Assembly (NCBI GenBank): GCA_022820025.1
Contig: JAJEGF010000004.1
Span: forward strand, 1 to 64,000
Reading direction: 5' to 3'
Length of the DNA stretch: 64,000 bases
Source of the DNA: Chloroflexota bacterium
GTDB taxonomy: Bacteria > Chloroflexota > UBA11872
A model generated the notes under the pieces. That model ran no database searches. It was not told the origin of the DNA and saw only the letters and a list, made by a program, of their open reading frames with translations. This document shows, piece after piece, positions 41,834-50,897 of this stretch (within the stretch, counting starts at the first letter, position 1; each line of letters starts with the position of its first letter). The position numbers and the translations under genes are program-made.

Positions 41834-44032
41834 CTATAGATCCGTTCGGTAGAGGTAGCGGATGTCCCAGAGCCCAAACAGGGTAGGCGTGAGATTCCCG
41901 AACACGTTGCGGACCGCGGTGAGGCGCTCCGAGTGCGAGGTGTAAGCAACCGGCGCATGCTCAGCGGCAATTTCCTGCGCCTCGTGGTAGAGCCGAATCC
42001 GCTCCTCATGATCCAGTTCCTGGCTGGCCCGGATAAAGAGCGAATCGATTTCGGCTTCCCAGGTCGTCGCGGGCTCGGACTGGTTCGGGTTCCAGAGGTG
42101 CAGCGACTCGCTGCTATGCCAGAACGAGATGCTGAAGTGCGGCTCGGAACTGCCGCCGAAGCCAATCAGGATCGATTCCCACTCGTAGCTGCTGGTCAGT
42201 TGGTCCACGATCTCACCGAACTCGATCACGCTGATATCGGCCTGAATGCCAATCTCCGTCAGACCGGCCTGGATGATCTCCAGCACTCGGAGGCGAAGAT
42301 CATTGCCGGCGTTGGTGGCCATGGTGAACCTGATGTTGTTGCCGGCGTAATCCTCGCGAATTCCATCGCCGTCCTCATCCATCCAACCGAGGCCGTCGAG
42401 AATGGCGTTGGCTCTCTCGATGTCGTACTCGTAGCGACGGACATCGGGATTATGGAAATCGCCAGCGGCCGGGCTGACAAAGGCCCACTGCGGGTAGCCC
42501 AGCCCGTGCTGGACGTCACTGATTATCGCGGCCTTGTCCACCGCATGGACCACGGCCTGGCGGAAGCGAGTGTTCTCGAACCAGCGCAGTTTTTCGGGCG
42601 CGAGGAACGGCTCACCGGTCTCGGCGTTGCTCCCCGGGTTCATGTTGAAGGCCAGGAATGTCGAACCGAAGGTGGGTCCGCGGCTGTAAAGCGTGAAGTT
42701 CTCAGAGTCCTGCACCGGCTCGAGGGTCGCGAACTCCTCGCCCAAAACGCCGTGAACGTCCGTCTCACCTGATCGGAACTTGGGGAGCTCGTCGGCCAGG
42801 CCGTCCACCACCAGGTACCTGACCTCGTCCAGGTACGGGAGACGGTTGCCCGCGCTGTCGGTCATCCAGTAGCTCGGGTTGCGCTTGAGGACGATGAGGC
42901 TGTCCGGCTCGAGAGTCTCGAGAGTGAAGGGGCCGGTGCCGATGATCTCGGCGGGGTCGGTCTCGATGTCCCACACCGAGTTGAACGTCCCGTCGTCCAC
43001 GTACGGCTCAAGGATGTGTTTCGGATAGATGGCGGTGCCCATGGAGCGGAGGAACGGTGCGAATGGCACCGGCAGCACGAATTGGACGGTGTAGTCGTCG
43101 ATTGTGGTGACCGTCATGCGCTCTTCGCGCCACTCCGCGGTCTCCGCGTCGAAGACCCGAAACGCGAATGACGCGCGGCTACCGGTGGGGATGTCGTCGT
43201 TGTAAATGATCTGATTGAACGTAAAGTCCACGTCGGCGGCGGTGAACGGCTGGCCGTCGTGCCAGGTCACATCACGACGCAACTGGAACGTCCAAGTCAA
43301 TCCGTCATCGAAGTGCTCCCAGGATTGCGCGAGACTCGGCTCGACCTGGTTGTTCAGCCAGGACGTTTCGGTAAGACCTTCGAAGAGATACCCAAGGATT
43401 CCGGTTGACGACGAGTCGTTGGCCAGCGCCAGATTCAAGGTCAGCGGAGCGCCGATCGTGGAGTAGGTCACGCTTCCGCCCGGTGTGCCAACGGCGTACT
43501 CGAAGGCCTCGGCGTTGGCTTGCAACTCGGCCACGGTGGCGCTGCGTAGCGCGGAAACTGTTGCTGCCCCGGCGGATGCACGCAGTGGTGTGGTGGCGTA
43601 CGCCCATATCTCGTCGGTCTGATCGCTGTCCGCGCCGAATGTCTGAACGAGCGGTCCGGGCAGATCGCTGTCCGACACCTTGTATGAGGTGAATACCACC
43701 AGTGACTCGTGCGTGGCGAGGTCGCCCAGCGGTAGCGGCGGATTGCCTGCGTAGTTGTCGATAGGCCGATTCGTTGCGTACGGGTAGTGCAGCAGAAACA
43801 AACCGGTCAGCTCGGTACCGCCGGTGTTGGACACGCGCACTCGACAAGACACCGTGTCGCCGGGCATCGCCGACTGGCTGTCGCAGGCGGCGCTGACCGC
43901 CAGGGCCGGGATCTCGGAGTGCGACGCGGATGCGTTTGACGGGCCGACGACCAAGGCAGCCGCCGCGGCCAGAACCGCCAGGATGACGGCAAAGCGAGTC
44001 GAACGGAAGGGCTTTACGCGGGCAGCAAACAT
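41834..44032 (-). CDS. ABC transporter substrate-binding protein family 5, copy 1
   Basis: A 732-residue secreted protein. A Sec-type signal peptide (no lipobox cysteine) is followed by an Ig-like/DUF11-type domain (GDTVSCRVRVSNTGGTELTG), then a full SBP_bac_5 (DppA/OppA-type) domain: LANDSSSTGILGYLFEGLT, LTWTFQLRRDVTWHDGQPFTA, then NMNPGS and FRQAVVHAVDKAAI. Paralogue of the next gene, with very similar C-termini (NLTPTLFGLWDIRYLYRTDL). No permease or ATPase genes adjoin it. Ligand unknown; peptides, nickel or oligosaccharides are possible. Confidence 0.85.
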   Translation of the reverse strand: MFAARVKPFRSTRFAVILAVLAAAAALVVGPSNASASHSEIPALAVSAACDSQSAMPGDTVSCRVRVSNTGGTELTGLFLLHYPYATNRPIDNYAGNPPLPLGDLATHESLVVFTSYKVSDSDLPGPLVQTFGADSDQTDEIWAYATTPLRASAGAATVSALRSATVAELQANAEAFEYAVGTPGGSVTYSTIGAPLTLNLALANDSSSTGILGYLFEGLTETSWLNNQVEPSLAQSWEHFDDGLTWTFQLRRDVTWHDGQPFTAADVDFTFNQIIYNDDIPTGSRASFAFRVFDAETAEWREERMTVTTIDDYTVQFVLPVPFAPFLRSMGTAIYPKHILEPYVDDGTFNSVWDIETDPAEIIGTGPFTLETLEPDSLIVLKRNPSYWMTDSAGNRLPYLDEVRYLVVDGLADELPKFRSGETDVHGVLGEEFATLEPVQDSENFTLYSRGPTFGSTFLAFNMNPGSNAETGEPFLAPEKLRWFENTRFRQAVVHAVDKAAIISDVQHGLGYPQWAFVSPAAGDFHNPDVRRYEYDIERANAILDGLGWMDEDGDGIREDYAGNNIRFTMATNAGNDLRLRVLEIIQAGLTEIGIQADISVIEFGEIVDQLTSSYEWESILIGFGGSSEPHFSISFWHSSESLHLWNPNQSEPATTWEAEIDSLFIRASQELDHEERIRLYHEAQEIAAEHAPVAYTSHSERLTAVRNVFGNLTPTLFGLWDIRYLYRTDL

Positions 44033-44178
44033 CCCTGGGTCAACTGCTCCCGATCAGTACCGGCGACAACGTCACGCATCGGCCAATCACTGTCAAGCTC
44101 GGCCCTTTCGGCAAGCCGGAGCGAAGGGGGAGCGGTTTCCGGCCAGCGTCTCCAGTGCGCTCTTCGCAAGCGTCCGAT

Positions 44179-46686
44179 CTACAGGTCGGTTCGGTAGAGG
44201 TACCGGACATCCCAGAGCCCGAACAGGGTGGGCGTGAGGTTTCCGAAGACGTTGCGGACCGCCGTGATCCGCTCCGCGTGCGTCGTGTAGATGACGGGAA
44301 GGTTGTCGGCGGCAATTTCCTGGGCCCGGTGGTAGCGCCGGACCCGCCGCTCGTGGTCCAGCTCCTGGCTGCCTTCGACGAAGAGCCGGTCGATCTCGGC
44401 CTCCCAGGAGGTTGCGGGGGTGACCTGATTCGGGTTCCAGAGATGCAGGGCTTCGCTGCTGTGCCAGAAGCCAATACTGAAGTGCGGCTCGGCGCCGCCG
44501 CCAAAGCCAATAACCACGGCTTCCCAATCGTGGGTGTTGGTCAACTGGTCGACCAGGTCGCCGAACGGAATCGACACGACGTCGGCCTGGACCCCGATTC
44601 GGGCGAGACCTTCGTGGACGATCCGCTGCACCTCGCGACGCACCGTGTTTTCGTCCGCGTTTGTCGCCAGCGTGAACGCGAGCGCGTTTCCGGCGTAGTC
44701 CTCGCGGACGCCATCGCCGTCGCTATCCATCCAGCCGAGGCCGTCCAGGATGGCGTTGGCTCTATCGATGTCGAAGTCGTATTGCCGAACGTCGGGGTTG
44801 TGAAAGTCGCCGGCGGCGGGGCTAATGAAGGCCCACTGCGGGTAGCCCAAGCCGTGCTGCACGCCATCGATAATGCTGTCCTTGTCGATCGCGTGCGCGA
44901 CGGCCTGGCGAAACCTGGTGTTCTCGAACCAGCGCAGCTTGTCGGGGTCCAGGAACGGCTCACCGGCTTCAGCATCCCTGCCGGGGTTCATGTTGAAGGC
45001 CAGGAACGTTGAGCCGAAGGTGGGACCGCGTCTGAAGATCGTGAAGTCCTCAGCCTCCTGCAACGGATCGAGCGTCGCGAATTCCTCGCCCAGGACGCCG
45101 TGGGCGTCCGTTTCGCCCGATCGGAACTTCGTGAGTTCGGATTCCAAGTCCTCGACGATGATGTACATGACTTCGTCCAGATACGGGAGCGAAGTGCCTT
45201 CGCTGTCCTTCAGCCAGTAGCGCGGGTTGCGCTGCAGGACAAGGCTCGCTCCGGGAACGTAGCTCGCGATCGTGAAGGGTCCGGTACCGACGATTTCAGC
45301 AGGATCGGTCTCGATCTCCCAGGTCTCCGCAAACGTGCCGTCATTCACGGACTGCTCAAGGATGTGCTTGGGATAGATGGCCGTTCCCATGGCACGCAGG
45401 AATGGCGCAAAGGGCACCGGCAGGACAAACCGCACCGTGTAGTAATCGATCGCGGTGATCGTCATCCGCTCTTCGGTCCACTCGCCGCTTTCGGCGTCGA
45501 GTACCCGGAAGTTGAACGGCGCGCGATCTCCGGTGTCGATGTCGTCGTTATAGATGATCCGGTTGAAGGTAAAGGCAACGTCCTGGGCCGAGAACAGCTG
45601 TCCGTCGTGCCACCGGACATCGCGGCGCAAATGGAATGTCCAGGTCAGGCCGTCGTCGGAGCGTTCCCAGGATTCCGCCAGTCGCGGCTCGACCTCGTTG
45701 GTCAACCACGAGGTTTGGGTGAGACCTTCGAAGAGGTAGCCGAGGATGCCGGATGAGGACGAATCGTTCGCAAGGGCCGGATTCAAGGTCAGAGGCTCGC
45801 CGATGGTGGCGTAGGTGATGCTTCCGCCCGGCGTTCCCACGGTGTAGTCGAACGCCTCGGCATTGGCTCGCAACTCGGCGACGGTCGAGCTGGCAGGACT
45901 GTCCGACGATGGGCGCTCCTGTGATTGGCTCGGCGTAGCCGCGGGCGTCGGACTGGGTATAGCCGCTGGGGTGGGGCTGGGGGTAGCCGCTGGGGTCGGA
46001 CTGGGTGTGGACGCGGACGTGGGGCCGGGCGTGGCCACAGGCGTGGGGCTGGGCGTAGCCACGGGCGTCGGGCTGGGTGTGGCCACGGGGGTCGGGCTGG
46101 GTGTGGCCACGGGCGTCGGACTGGGCGTGGCGACCGGCGTCGGGCTAGGTGTGGCCGCTGGCGTCGGACTGGGCGTGGCCACGGGTGTGGGGCTGGGTGT
46201 GGCGATGAGTGTGGGTTCCGGCTGCGGAAACAGGGGCGGCGGCGCAACCAGTGGTACCGGAACGTAGATCCACTCGGCGTCCGTCTGGTCGCTGGTGGTT
46301 CCGAATACTTGGGTTAGGGGTCCCGGGTAATCGGCCATGGACAGCGTGAAGGACGTTTCGACAATCTTTGACTCGTGGGTAGCTAAGTCACCCAGCGCCT
46401 GCTTCTTGCCCTCAACCGGAAGGTATCCACGGAACGTGTAGTGAAGCAGGAAGACGTTGGTCAGGTCGGTCCCGCCTACATTGGCAATCGTGACTCGGCA
46501 GGTCACGGTGTCGCCCAGCACCAGCGGTTCGGTACCGCAAGAGGCATCAACCTCCAGACGCGGAGGATCATCGTGCAACGCCCCAGCGCTCAAGGGGCCT
46601 AACGCAAAGGCCGCCGCTACAGCCACGACTGCCGCGATGACGGCAAGCCGGGGCAATCGAAAGCGAGCGAGGCGGGGGACTTTCAA
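44179..46686 (-). CDS. ABC transporter substrate-binding protein family 5, copy 2
   Basis: An 835-residue paralogue of 41834-44032 with the same order: signal peptide (TTG start, KVPRLARFRLPRLAVIAAVV), Ig-like domain (GDTVTCRVTIANVGGTDLTN), then a proline/threonine linker of about 110 residues built from repeats such as TPSPTPVA, then SBP_bac_5. The linker is absent from copy 1 and probably holds the binding domain away from the surface. A transporter partner must be encoded elsewhere. The 146-base gap to copy 1 shows no clear feature. Confidence 0.85.
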   Translation of the reverse strand: MKVPRLARFRLPRLAVIAAVVAVAAAFALGPLSAGALHDDPPRLEVDASCGTEPLVLGDTVTCRVTIANVGGTDLTNVFLLHYTFRGYLPVEGKKQALGDLATHESKIVETSFTLSMADYPGPLTQVFGTTSDQTDAEWIYVPVPLVAPPPLFPQPEPTLIATPSPTPVATPSPTPAATPSPTPVATPSPTPVATPSPTPVATPSPTPVATPSPTPVATPGPTSASTPSPTPAATPSPTPAAIPSPTPAATPSQSQERPSSDSPASSTVAELRANAEAFDYTVGTPGGSITYATIGEPLTLNPALANDSSSSGILGYLFEGLTQTSWLTNEVEPRLAESWERSDDGLTWTFHLRRDVRWHDGQLFSAQDVAFTFNRIIYNDDIDTGDRAPFNFRVLDAESGEWTEERMTITAIDYYTVRFVLPVPFAPFLRAMGTAIYPKHILEQSVNDGTFAETWEIETDPAEIVGTGPFTIASYVPGASLVLQRNPRYWLKDSEGTSLPYLDEVMYIIVEDLESELTKFRSGETDAHGVLGEEFATLDPLQEAEDFTIFRRGPTFGSTFLAFNMNPGRDAEAGEPFLDPDKLRWFENTRFRQAVAHAIDKDSIIDGVQHGLGYPQWAFISPAAGDFHNPDVRQYDFDIDRANAILDGLGWMDSDGDGVREDYAGNALAFTLATNADENTVRREVQRIVHEGLARIGVQADVVSIPFGDLVDQLTNTHDWEAVVIGFGGGAEPHFSIGFWHSSEALHLWNPNQVTPATSWEAEIDRLFVEGSQELDHERRVRRYHRAQEIAADNLPVIYTTHAERITAVRNVFGNLTPTLFGLWDVRYLYRTDL
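45933..46212 (-). repeat. 24-bp tandem repeat encoding a Pro/Thr linker
   Basis: About eleven imperfect copies of a 24-base unit; on the minus strand each encodes an eight-residue block close to ATPSPTPV. There are no spacers, and the frame is kept throughout, so copy-number change would only alter linker length. Confidence 0.85.
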
Positions 46687-46775
46687 CTAGCTGCTCAGCC
46701 CGTTACCAACCGCAGTGTTTACAAGAGTAACGTACGCTTCGCGTCAGTCAATATCAGTTGGGTTAGCCCATCTCC

Positions 46776-47128
46776 TCAGGCGAAGCGGTCCGGGCCGAAA
46801 CGTCTGACGAGTGGATCCAGGCGGTCGTCGCATACGGGGTCGGCCACGAGTTCGGCAGTCACCGGCGCAAGGTCTAGGCCCTTGGTGAAGTAGCCGGTGG
46901 CGACGATGAGTCCCTCCACGGGCGACGGGCCGATGACCGGGAAGCCATCGGCCGACTGGGGACGGAAGCCCATCCAGGTTTCAACGATCTCGGCGTTCGT
47001 GAGTCCGGGGACGAGGGCGGCGGCAGCGCCGCGGACCTGCCGGATGGCGCCGGCGTCGATGTGGGCGTCGAACCCCACGTCTTCCTGCGGGGCGCCCAGC
47101 GCGACGCGTCCGTCGGCACGCGACTCGC
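46776..47128 (-). pseudogene. Truncated thiO copy (C-terminal fragment)
   Basis: Closely resembles the last ~355 bases of the intact thiO gene (47717-48070), including VETWMGFRPQSADGFPVIGP and the C-terminus PLVRRFGPDRFA. The similarity stops abruptly at about 47128, after the sequence for the GRVAL/GATQED region, so the FAD-binding Rossmann domain is missing. A 100-codon ORF remains open, but it cannot encode a working oxidase. Probably a partial tandem duplication. Confidence 0.8.
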
Positions 47129-47206
47129 CATGAGGACTTGCCGAACCGTCCTCAGAACGCCCCGGCGTCGAGCCTGCGGCCGTGTTGAACGACGACTGCC
47201 CCGGAC

Positions 47207-47542
47207 TTATACCCTCTCGGCTTCCGAAGACTCGGCTGCGTCGCGCTCCTTGATTTCCGACGACTCCGTCAAGCCGTTCTCGCCGAATTCCGACGATTCG
47301 GTTTTGCCATTCTCCGGCGGCGGTCTGTTGGTACCAACGTTCTGGCGGACGCGACTCACCGCGCCTGTGGCGGTGGCGCCCGTCGTTCGCGCCGCCCGTT
47401 TGGTGGTCGCCTGAACTCGGCTAGCCCCCGCCTTCGCCCAGGCCGCGAGCGGCCGGCCGGCCTCCAGGGCTTTTCGATTGAATCGGACGATGACCGCACC
47501 GGCAACCAGCAGTGCCGCAGAGATTCCAAGGAGCTTTTTCAT
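47207..47542 (-). CDS. Small single-pass membrane protein
   Basis: A 111-residue protein: N-terminal helix KKLLGISAALLVAGAVIV, then a basic helical stretch (AKAGASRVQATTKRAARTT) and an acidic Ser/Glu-rich tail (ESSEFGENGLTESSEIKE). The ATG at 47542 has GGAGG six bases upstream, which decides the start and supports translation. It lies between the thiO fragment and thiO. No family recognised. Confidence 0.65.
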   Translation of the reverse strand: MKKLLGISAALLVAGAVIVRFNRKALEAGRPLAAWAKAGASRVQATTKRAARTTGATATGAVSRVRQNVGTNRPPPENGKTESSEFGENGLTESSEIKERDAAESSEAERV

Positions 47543-47719
47543 CGCATACCTCCACGCAATACAGCAGCCAATCAAGGCTCTAGCTAGGTGTCATGATCCT
47601 GGCGCCAAAAACGCACGCGGACTGACGCCTACCAGGGGCCGGTCGCCCTGCTCAGGATCGAGCCATGGGTTCGGCCGATTGATCAATGGTACACGCCGGA
47701 GCGGAGACTAAGCCCGGGT

Positions 47720-48814
47720 TCAGTTAAAGCGAATCGGTCCGAAGGGCACCAGCAGCGGGTCAAGCCGACCGTCGCATACGAGGTCGGCGACGAGTTCGGC
47801 CGTCACGGGCGCCAGGGCGATGCCCTTGGTGAAGTGCCCGGTGGCGACGACGAGTCCCTCGACAGCCGTCGGGCCGATGACCGGGAATCCGTCGGCTGAC
47901 TGGGGGCGGAAACCCATCCAGGTCTCCACGATCTCGGCATCGGAAAGTCCGGGAACGAGGGCGGCGGCATCGCCGTGGACCTGCCGGATGGCGTCGGCGT
48001 CGATGTGGGCGTCGAATCCCACGTCCTCCTGCGTGGCGCCCAGCGCGACGCGTCCGTCGGCGCGCGACACGATGACGCCCTCAGGGAAGTTAACGGCTCG
48101 ACGCGGTCCCTCGGCGCGCACGGCGCACATCTGCCCCTTGCAGGGACGCACGGGCAGCCGGAAGCCCGGCGCCAGGCCGGCGCACCAGGCGCCGGCGGCC
48201 AGGATCACCGCGGAGGCGGCGATAGACCGGTCGCGCAGGCCGACGCCCGCGGCGCGGCCGCCGGTGACCTGGATAGAGGTGGCGGGTGAGTCCGTCAATA
48301 CCTCGACGCCAGCCGACCGAACGGCCTGCTCCAGGGCTGCGGCGAGCGGGCGCGGATCCAGCGAGGCGTCGGCCGGGAACAGCGCCGCCGCTTCAACGGG
48401 ACCGGTACACGACGGTTCCAGCGCGCGGAGTTCCCACGGTGTCAGGCGTTCGGCCGGGTATCCGGCGTCCGTCAGCCACGACACTCTCGACGTGAGTTCC
48501 GTGACGTCTTCGTCGGTGCGCGCGACGGCGAGGATGCCGTCGGCACACCAACCCACGGCATCGGCCCCAACCTGTTCCAGGAATTCCGGATAGGCCGCGA
48601 GCGAGCGGCGCAGCAGGTCGAACAGGGGTCCGGGGCCGGCCCCGTACTGGTGGGCGGCAATGATCCCCGCGGCGGCCCAGGTGGACTCGCGCGCCGGCCG
48701 CCCGCGCTCGATCAGGGTGACGCGCAGGCCGCGTTCTCGCAGTTCCCAGGCGCAGGCCAGGCCAACGATGCCGCCGCCCACGACGGCGACGTCAGCGGTG
48801 TGTCCGTCACTCAC
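47720..48814 (-). CDS. thiO: FAD-dependent glycine oxidase ThiO-like
   Basis: DAO-superfamily flavoprotein, 364 residues. ADVAVVGGGIVGLACAWELR binds FAD. STWAAAGIIAAH, then VILAAGAWCAGLAPGF, the segment GRVALGATQEDVGFDAH and the C-terminal GPTAVEGLVVATGHFTKGI match ThiO, which oxidises glycine to the imine used for the thiamine thiazole ring. No thiG/thiS lies alongside, so D-amino-acid or sarcosine oxidase activity is an alternative. GTG start. A partial copy of its 3' end lies 1 kb downstream. Confidence 0.82.
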   Translation of the reverse strand: MSDGHTADVAVVGGGIVGLACAWELRERGLRVTLIERGRPARESTWAAAGIIAAHQYGAGPGPLFDLLRRSLAAYPEFLEQVGADAVGWCADGILAVARTDEDVTELTSRVSWLTDAGYPAERLTPWELRALEPSCTGPVEAAALFPADASLDPRPLAAALEQAVRSAGVEVLTDSPATSIQVTGGRAAGVGLRDRSIAASAVILAAGAWCAGLAPGFRLPVRPCKGQMCAVRAEGPRRAVNFPEGVIVSRADGRVALGATQEDVGFDAHIDADAIRQVHGDAAALVPGLSDAEIVETWMGFRPQSADGFPVIGPTAVEGLVVATGHFTKGIALAPVTAELVADLVCDGRLDPLLVPFGPIRFN

Positions 48815-48847
48815 CGCCTTGCCGATCCGGTGCGGGTCAGTCTCCGA

Positions 48848-49642
48848 CTAGGCCCCGTCCACGGCGGCGCGCAGCGCTTCGCCGTTCTGGGCCCACCAGC
48901 TGGAGAGGATGCCGATGTCGGTGCCGATCGAGAAGTGCGTCACGCCCATGTCCAGGTAGCGCTTGGCGTGGTCGGGCGAGCCGATTTCGGCGCGCGGCTG
49001 AATGCCCATGCCGAGCGCGGTCTTGATGACGTAGGCCTCGGCTTCGCGAACCTCAGGGGAGCCGCCCTGGCCCGGCTTGTCGATGCTCATGGCGTAGTCG
49101 GTGGGACCGAACTGGACCATGTCCACGCCGCCGACGCCAATGACGTTTTCAAGATTCCGGACGGCTTCGTCCTTCTCGATCATCAGCATCACCACGGCTT
49201 GTTCCAGCGCGTCGACGAATGCTTGGCTGCCGCCCTCGCGTACGTAGCCGGTGTCGCGGCGCGACCCCGCGCCATGCTTACCGCCGGTGGACGGGGTGCT
49301 GGCCCGGACCGCCTGCACGCATTCGCGCGCTTCCTCGGGCGTTCGCACGTCCGCAAACAGGAGGTTCTGGATTCCCGAGCCGATGGCTCGAACGGTCAGG
49401 TAGGTCCGCGGCTCCTGCTCGATCTTCATCATGCCGCTGAAGTTGTCGAAGAGATCGATGGCGCGCCCGATGTTCTCCAGCGCGTACAGGTCGTAGGGCG
49501 CGTACTCGGCGACGAATTCCACGTAGTCGTACTGCCCGGTCTGGCCGACCAGTTCAACGATCGCGGGCCAGGAGATGAGGACGTGGGTGCTGTAGCTGGG
49601 CTGGCCGGCGTCCAGCAGTTCGCGAAGACGGTTAGGGCGCAT
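48848..49642 (-). CDS. HpcH/HpaI-family aldolase
   Basis: Class II pyruvate-type aldolase, 264 residues. VEFVAEYAPYDLYALENIGRA resembles the family's first conserved acidic region. The metal-binding Glu lies in VVMLMIEKDEAVRN and the Asp in VQFGPTDYAMSI, and GMGIQPRAEIGSPDHAKRYL completes the barrel. The upstream neighbour is a sugar-acid-dehydratase-like enolase, so the pair could cleave a 2-keto-3-deoxy sugar acid. Exact substrate unknown. Confidence 0.85.
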   Translation of the reverse strand: MRPNRLRELLDAGQPSYSTHVLISWPAIVELVGQTGQYDYVEFVAEYAPYDLYALENIGRAIDLFDNFSGMMKIEQEPRTYLTVRAIGSGIQNLLFADVRTPEEARECVQAVRASTPSTGGKHGAGSRRDTGYVREGGSQAFVDALEQAVVMLMIEKDEAVRNLENVIGVGGVDMVQFGPTDYAMSIDKPGQGGSPEVREAEAYVIKTALGMGIQPRAEIGSPDHAKRYLDMGVTHFSIGTDIGILSSWWAQNGEALRAAVDGA

Positions 49643-49720
49643 GAGGACTTACCAGTTAGGTGTCGGCTGCGGCGCAGTGTTTCACACCGCCGCAGGCCGC
49701 GTCTCAGCCGGCTGCCGCGC

Positions 49721-50833
49721 TCAGGTCACCAGGTACTCGCGCAGACCGTCCCAGTTGACGTGCATGCCAAGGCCGGGGCCTTGCGGGAGACGAACCGTGC
49801 CGCGCTCGGTCAGTTCCAGCTTCTCGTGGAACATGACCTCGTTCAGACCGGCCACGTTGGGGTTGTAGTACTCCAGGATCAGCGGCATGGGGAAGGCCGC
49901 CAGCAGGTGAATGTGGATCTCCTGCAAGCCGTGGGGCGCAATCGGAATCTCGTAGGCCGCCGCCAGGGCCGCGACTCTCCGGTATTCCGTGATGCCGCCG
50001 AGCACCATCGCGTCGGGATTCAGGATGTCCACGGCGCCGGTTTCCAGGAGTTCGCGGAAGCCCCAGCGGGTGTACTCGTTCTCGCCCGCGGCGACCGGCA
50101 CCGTCGACGAACGGGCCGTCGCGGCGCTGCCGCGCATATTGTCGGGTGAAACCGGCTCCTCGAACCAGAAGGCGTCGTATTCCTCGAGGATGCGAGCCAT
50201 GCGAACCGCGTCCGCCTGCACGTAGGCGTTGTTGGCGTCCACCAGCAGGTCAATGTCGGGGCCGATGGCGTCGCGAACGGCGCGGATGCGGACCTCGTCT
50301 TGGCGAAGCGGGACCGCGCCGATCTTCATCTTGACGGCGTTGGCGCCCTGCTCCACGTAACTGAGCATCTCGTCCTGCAACTCGGCCAGGCCCTTGCCCT
50401 CGGCGTAGTAACCGCCGGCGATGTAGGCGCGCACCTCGTCCGTGAATCCGCCCAGCACCTGGTAGAGCGGGCACTCAAAGGACTTGGCCACGATGTCCCA
50501 CAGCGCGATGTCAATGGCCGAAATAGCCCTGGTCGTCAGACCCTTACGGCCGAAAATCTTGGGCTGGTAGAGCGATTCCCAGATGCGCTCGACGTTGCGC
50601 GGGTCCTCGCCGACCAGCGCCTGCCGCATGTCGTTGACGGTGGCGATGGTGGCGTCACCCTGCGCCGTCGCGGCGATGCCGCCCGCGCCGCAGATCCCAA
50701 AGCCTTCCAGACCGTCGTCAGTCGATATCCGCACCACCACGTTCTTGGATGCGGTGTAGGTGTATTTCCCGTTGCTGATCGGGGTGTCGTACGGCTTGGC
50801 GTATAGCTCGGCGGTGACGTCAGTGATCTTCAC
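49721..50833 (-). CDS. Mandelate racemase/muconate lactonizing enzyme family protein
   Basis: Enolase-superfamily member, about 370 residues. The capping domain is followed by the barrel with catalytic VKMKIGA (KxK), then metal ligands in LLVDANNAY (Asp), FWFEEPVSP (Glu) and AAGENEYT (Glu), and a His in PIAPHGLQEIH, the mandelate-racemase arrangement. Probably a sugar-acid dehydratase. The GTG at 50833 is preferred over the ORF's TTG at 50872 because it precedes the first conserved strand (KITDVTAELYA). It lies 78 bases upstream of the aldolase. Confidence 0.88.
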   Translation of the reverse strand: MKITDVTAELYAKPYDTPISNGKYTYTASKNVVVRISTDDGLEGFGICGAGGIAATAQGDATIATVNDMRQALVGEDPRNVERIWESLYQPKIFGRKGLTTRAISAIDIALWDIVAKSFECPLYQVLGGFTDEVRAYIAGGYYAEGKGLAELQDEMLSYVEQGANAVKMKIGAVPLRQDEVRIRAVRDAIGPDIDLLVDANNAYVQADAVRMARILEEYDAFWFEEPVSPDNMRGSAATARSSTVPVAAGENEYTRWGFRELLETGAVDILNPDAMVLGGITEYRRVAALAAAYEIPIAPHGLQEIHIHLLAAFPMPLILEYYNPNVAGLNEVMFHEKLELTERGTVRLPQGPGLGMHVNWDGLREYLVT

Positions 50834-50897
50834 GCGGCGGCTCGCAGTGGCTGAAAGGTCGGGCCGCAGCAAACCACGGCGACGGGCGCGCGGTCAA

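Noticed and set aside
45933-46212. Second possible CRISPR or satellite array
   Set aside because: Continuous in-frame 24-base repeats encoding a Pro/Thr linker; no unique spacers.
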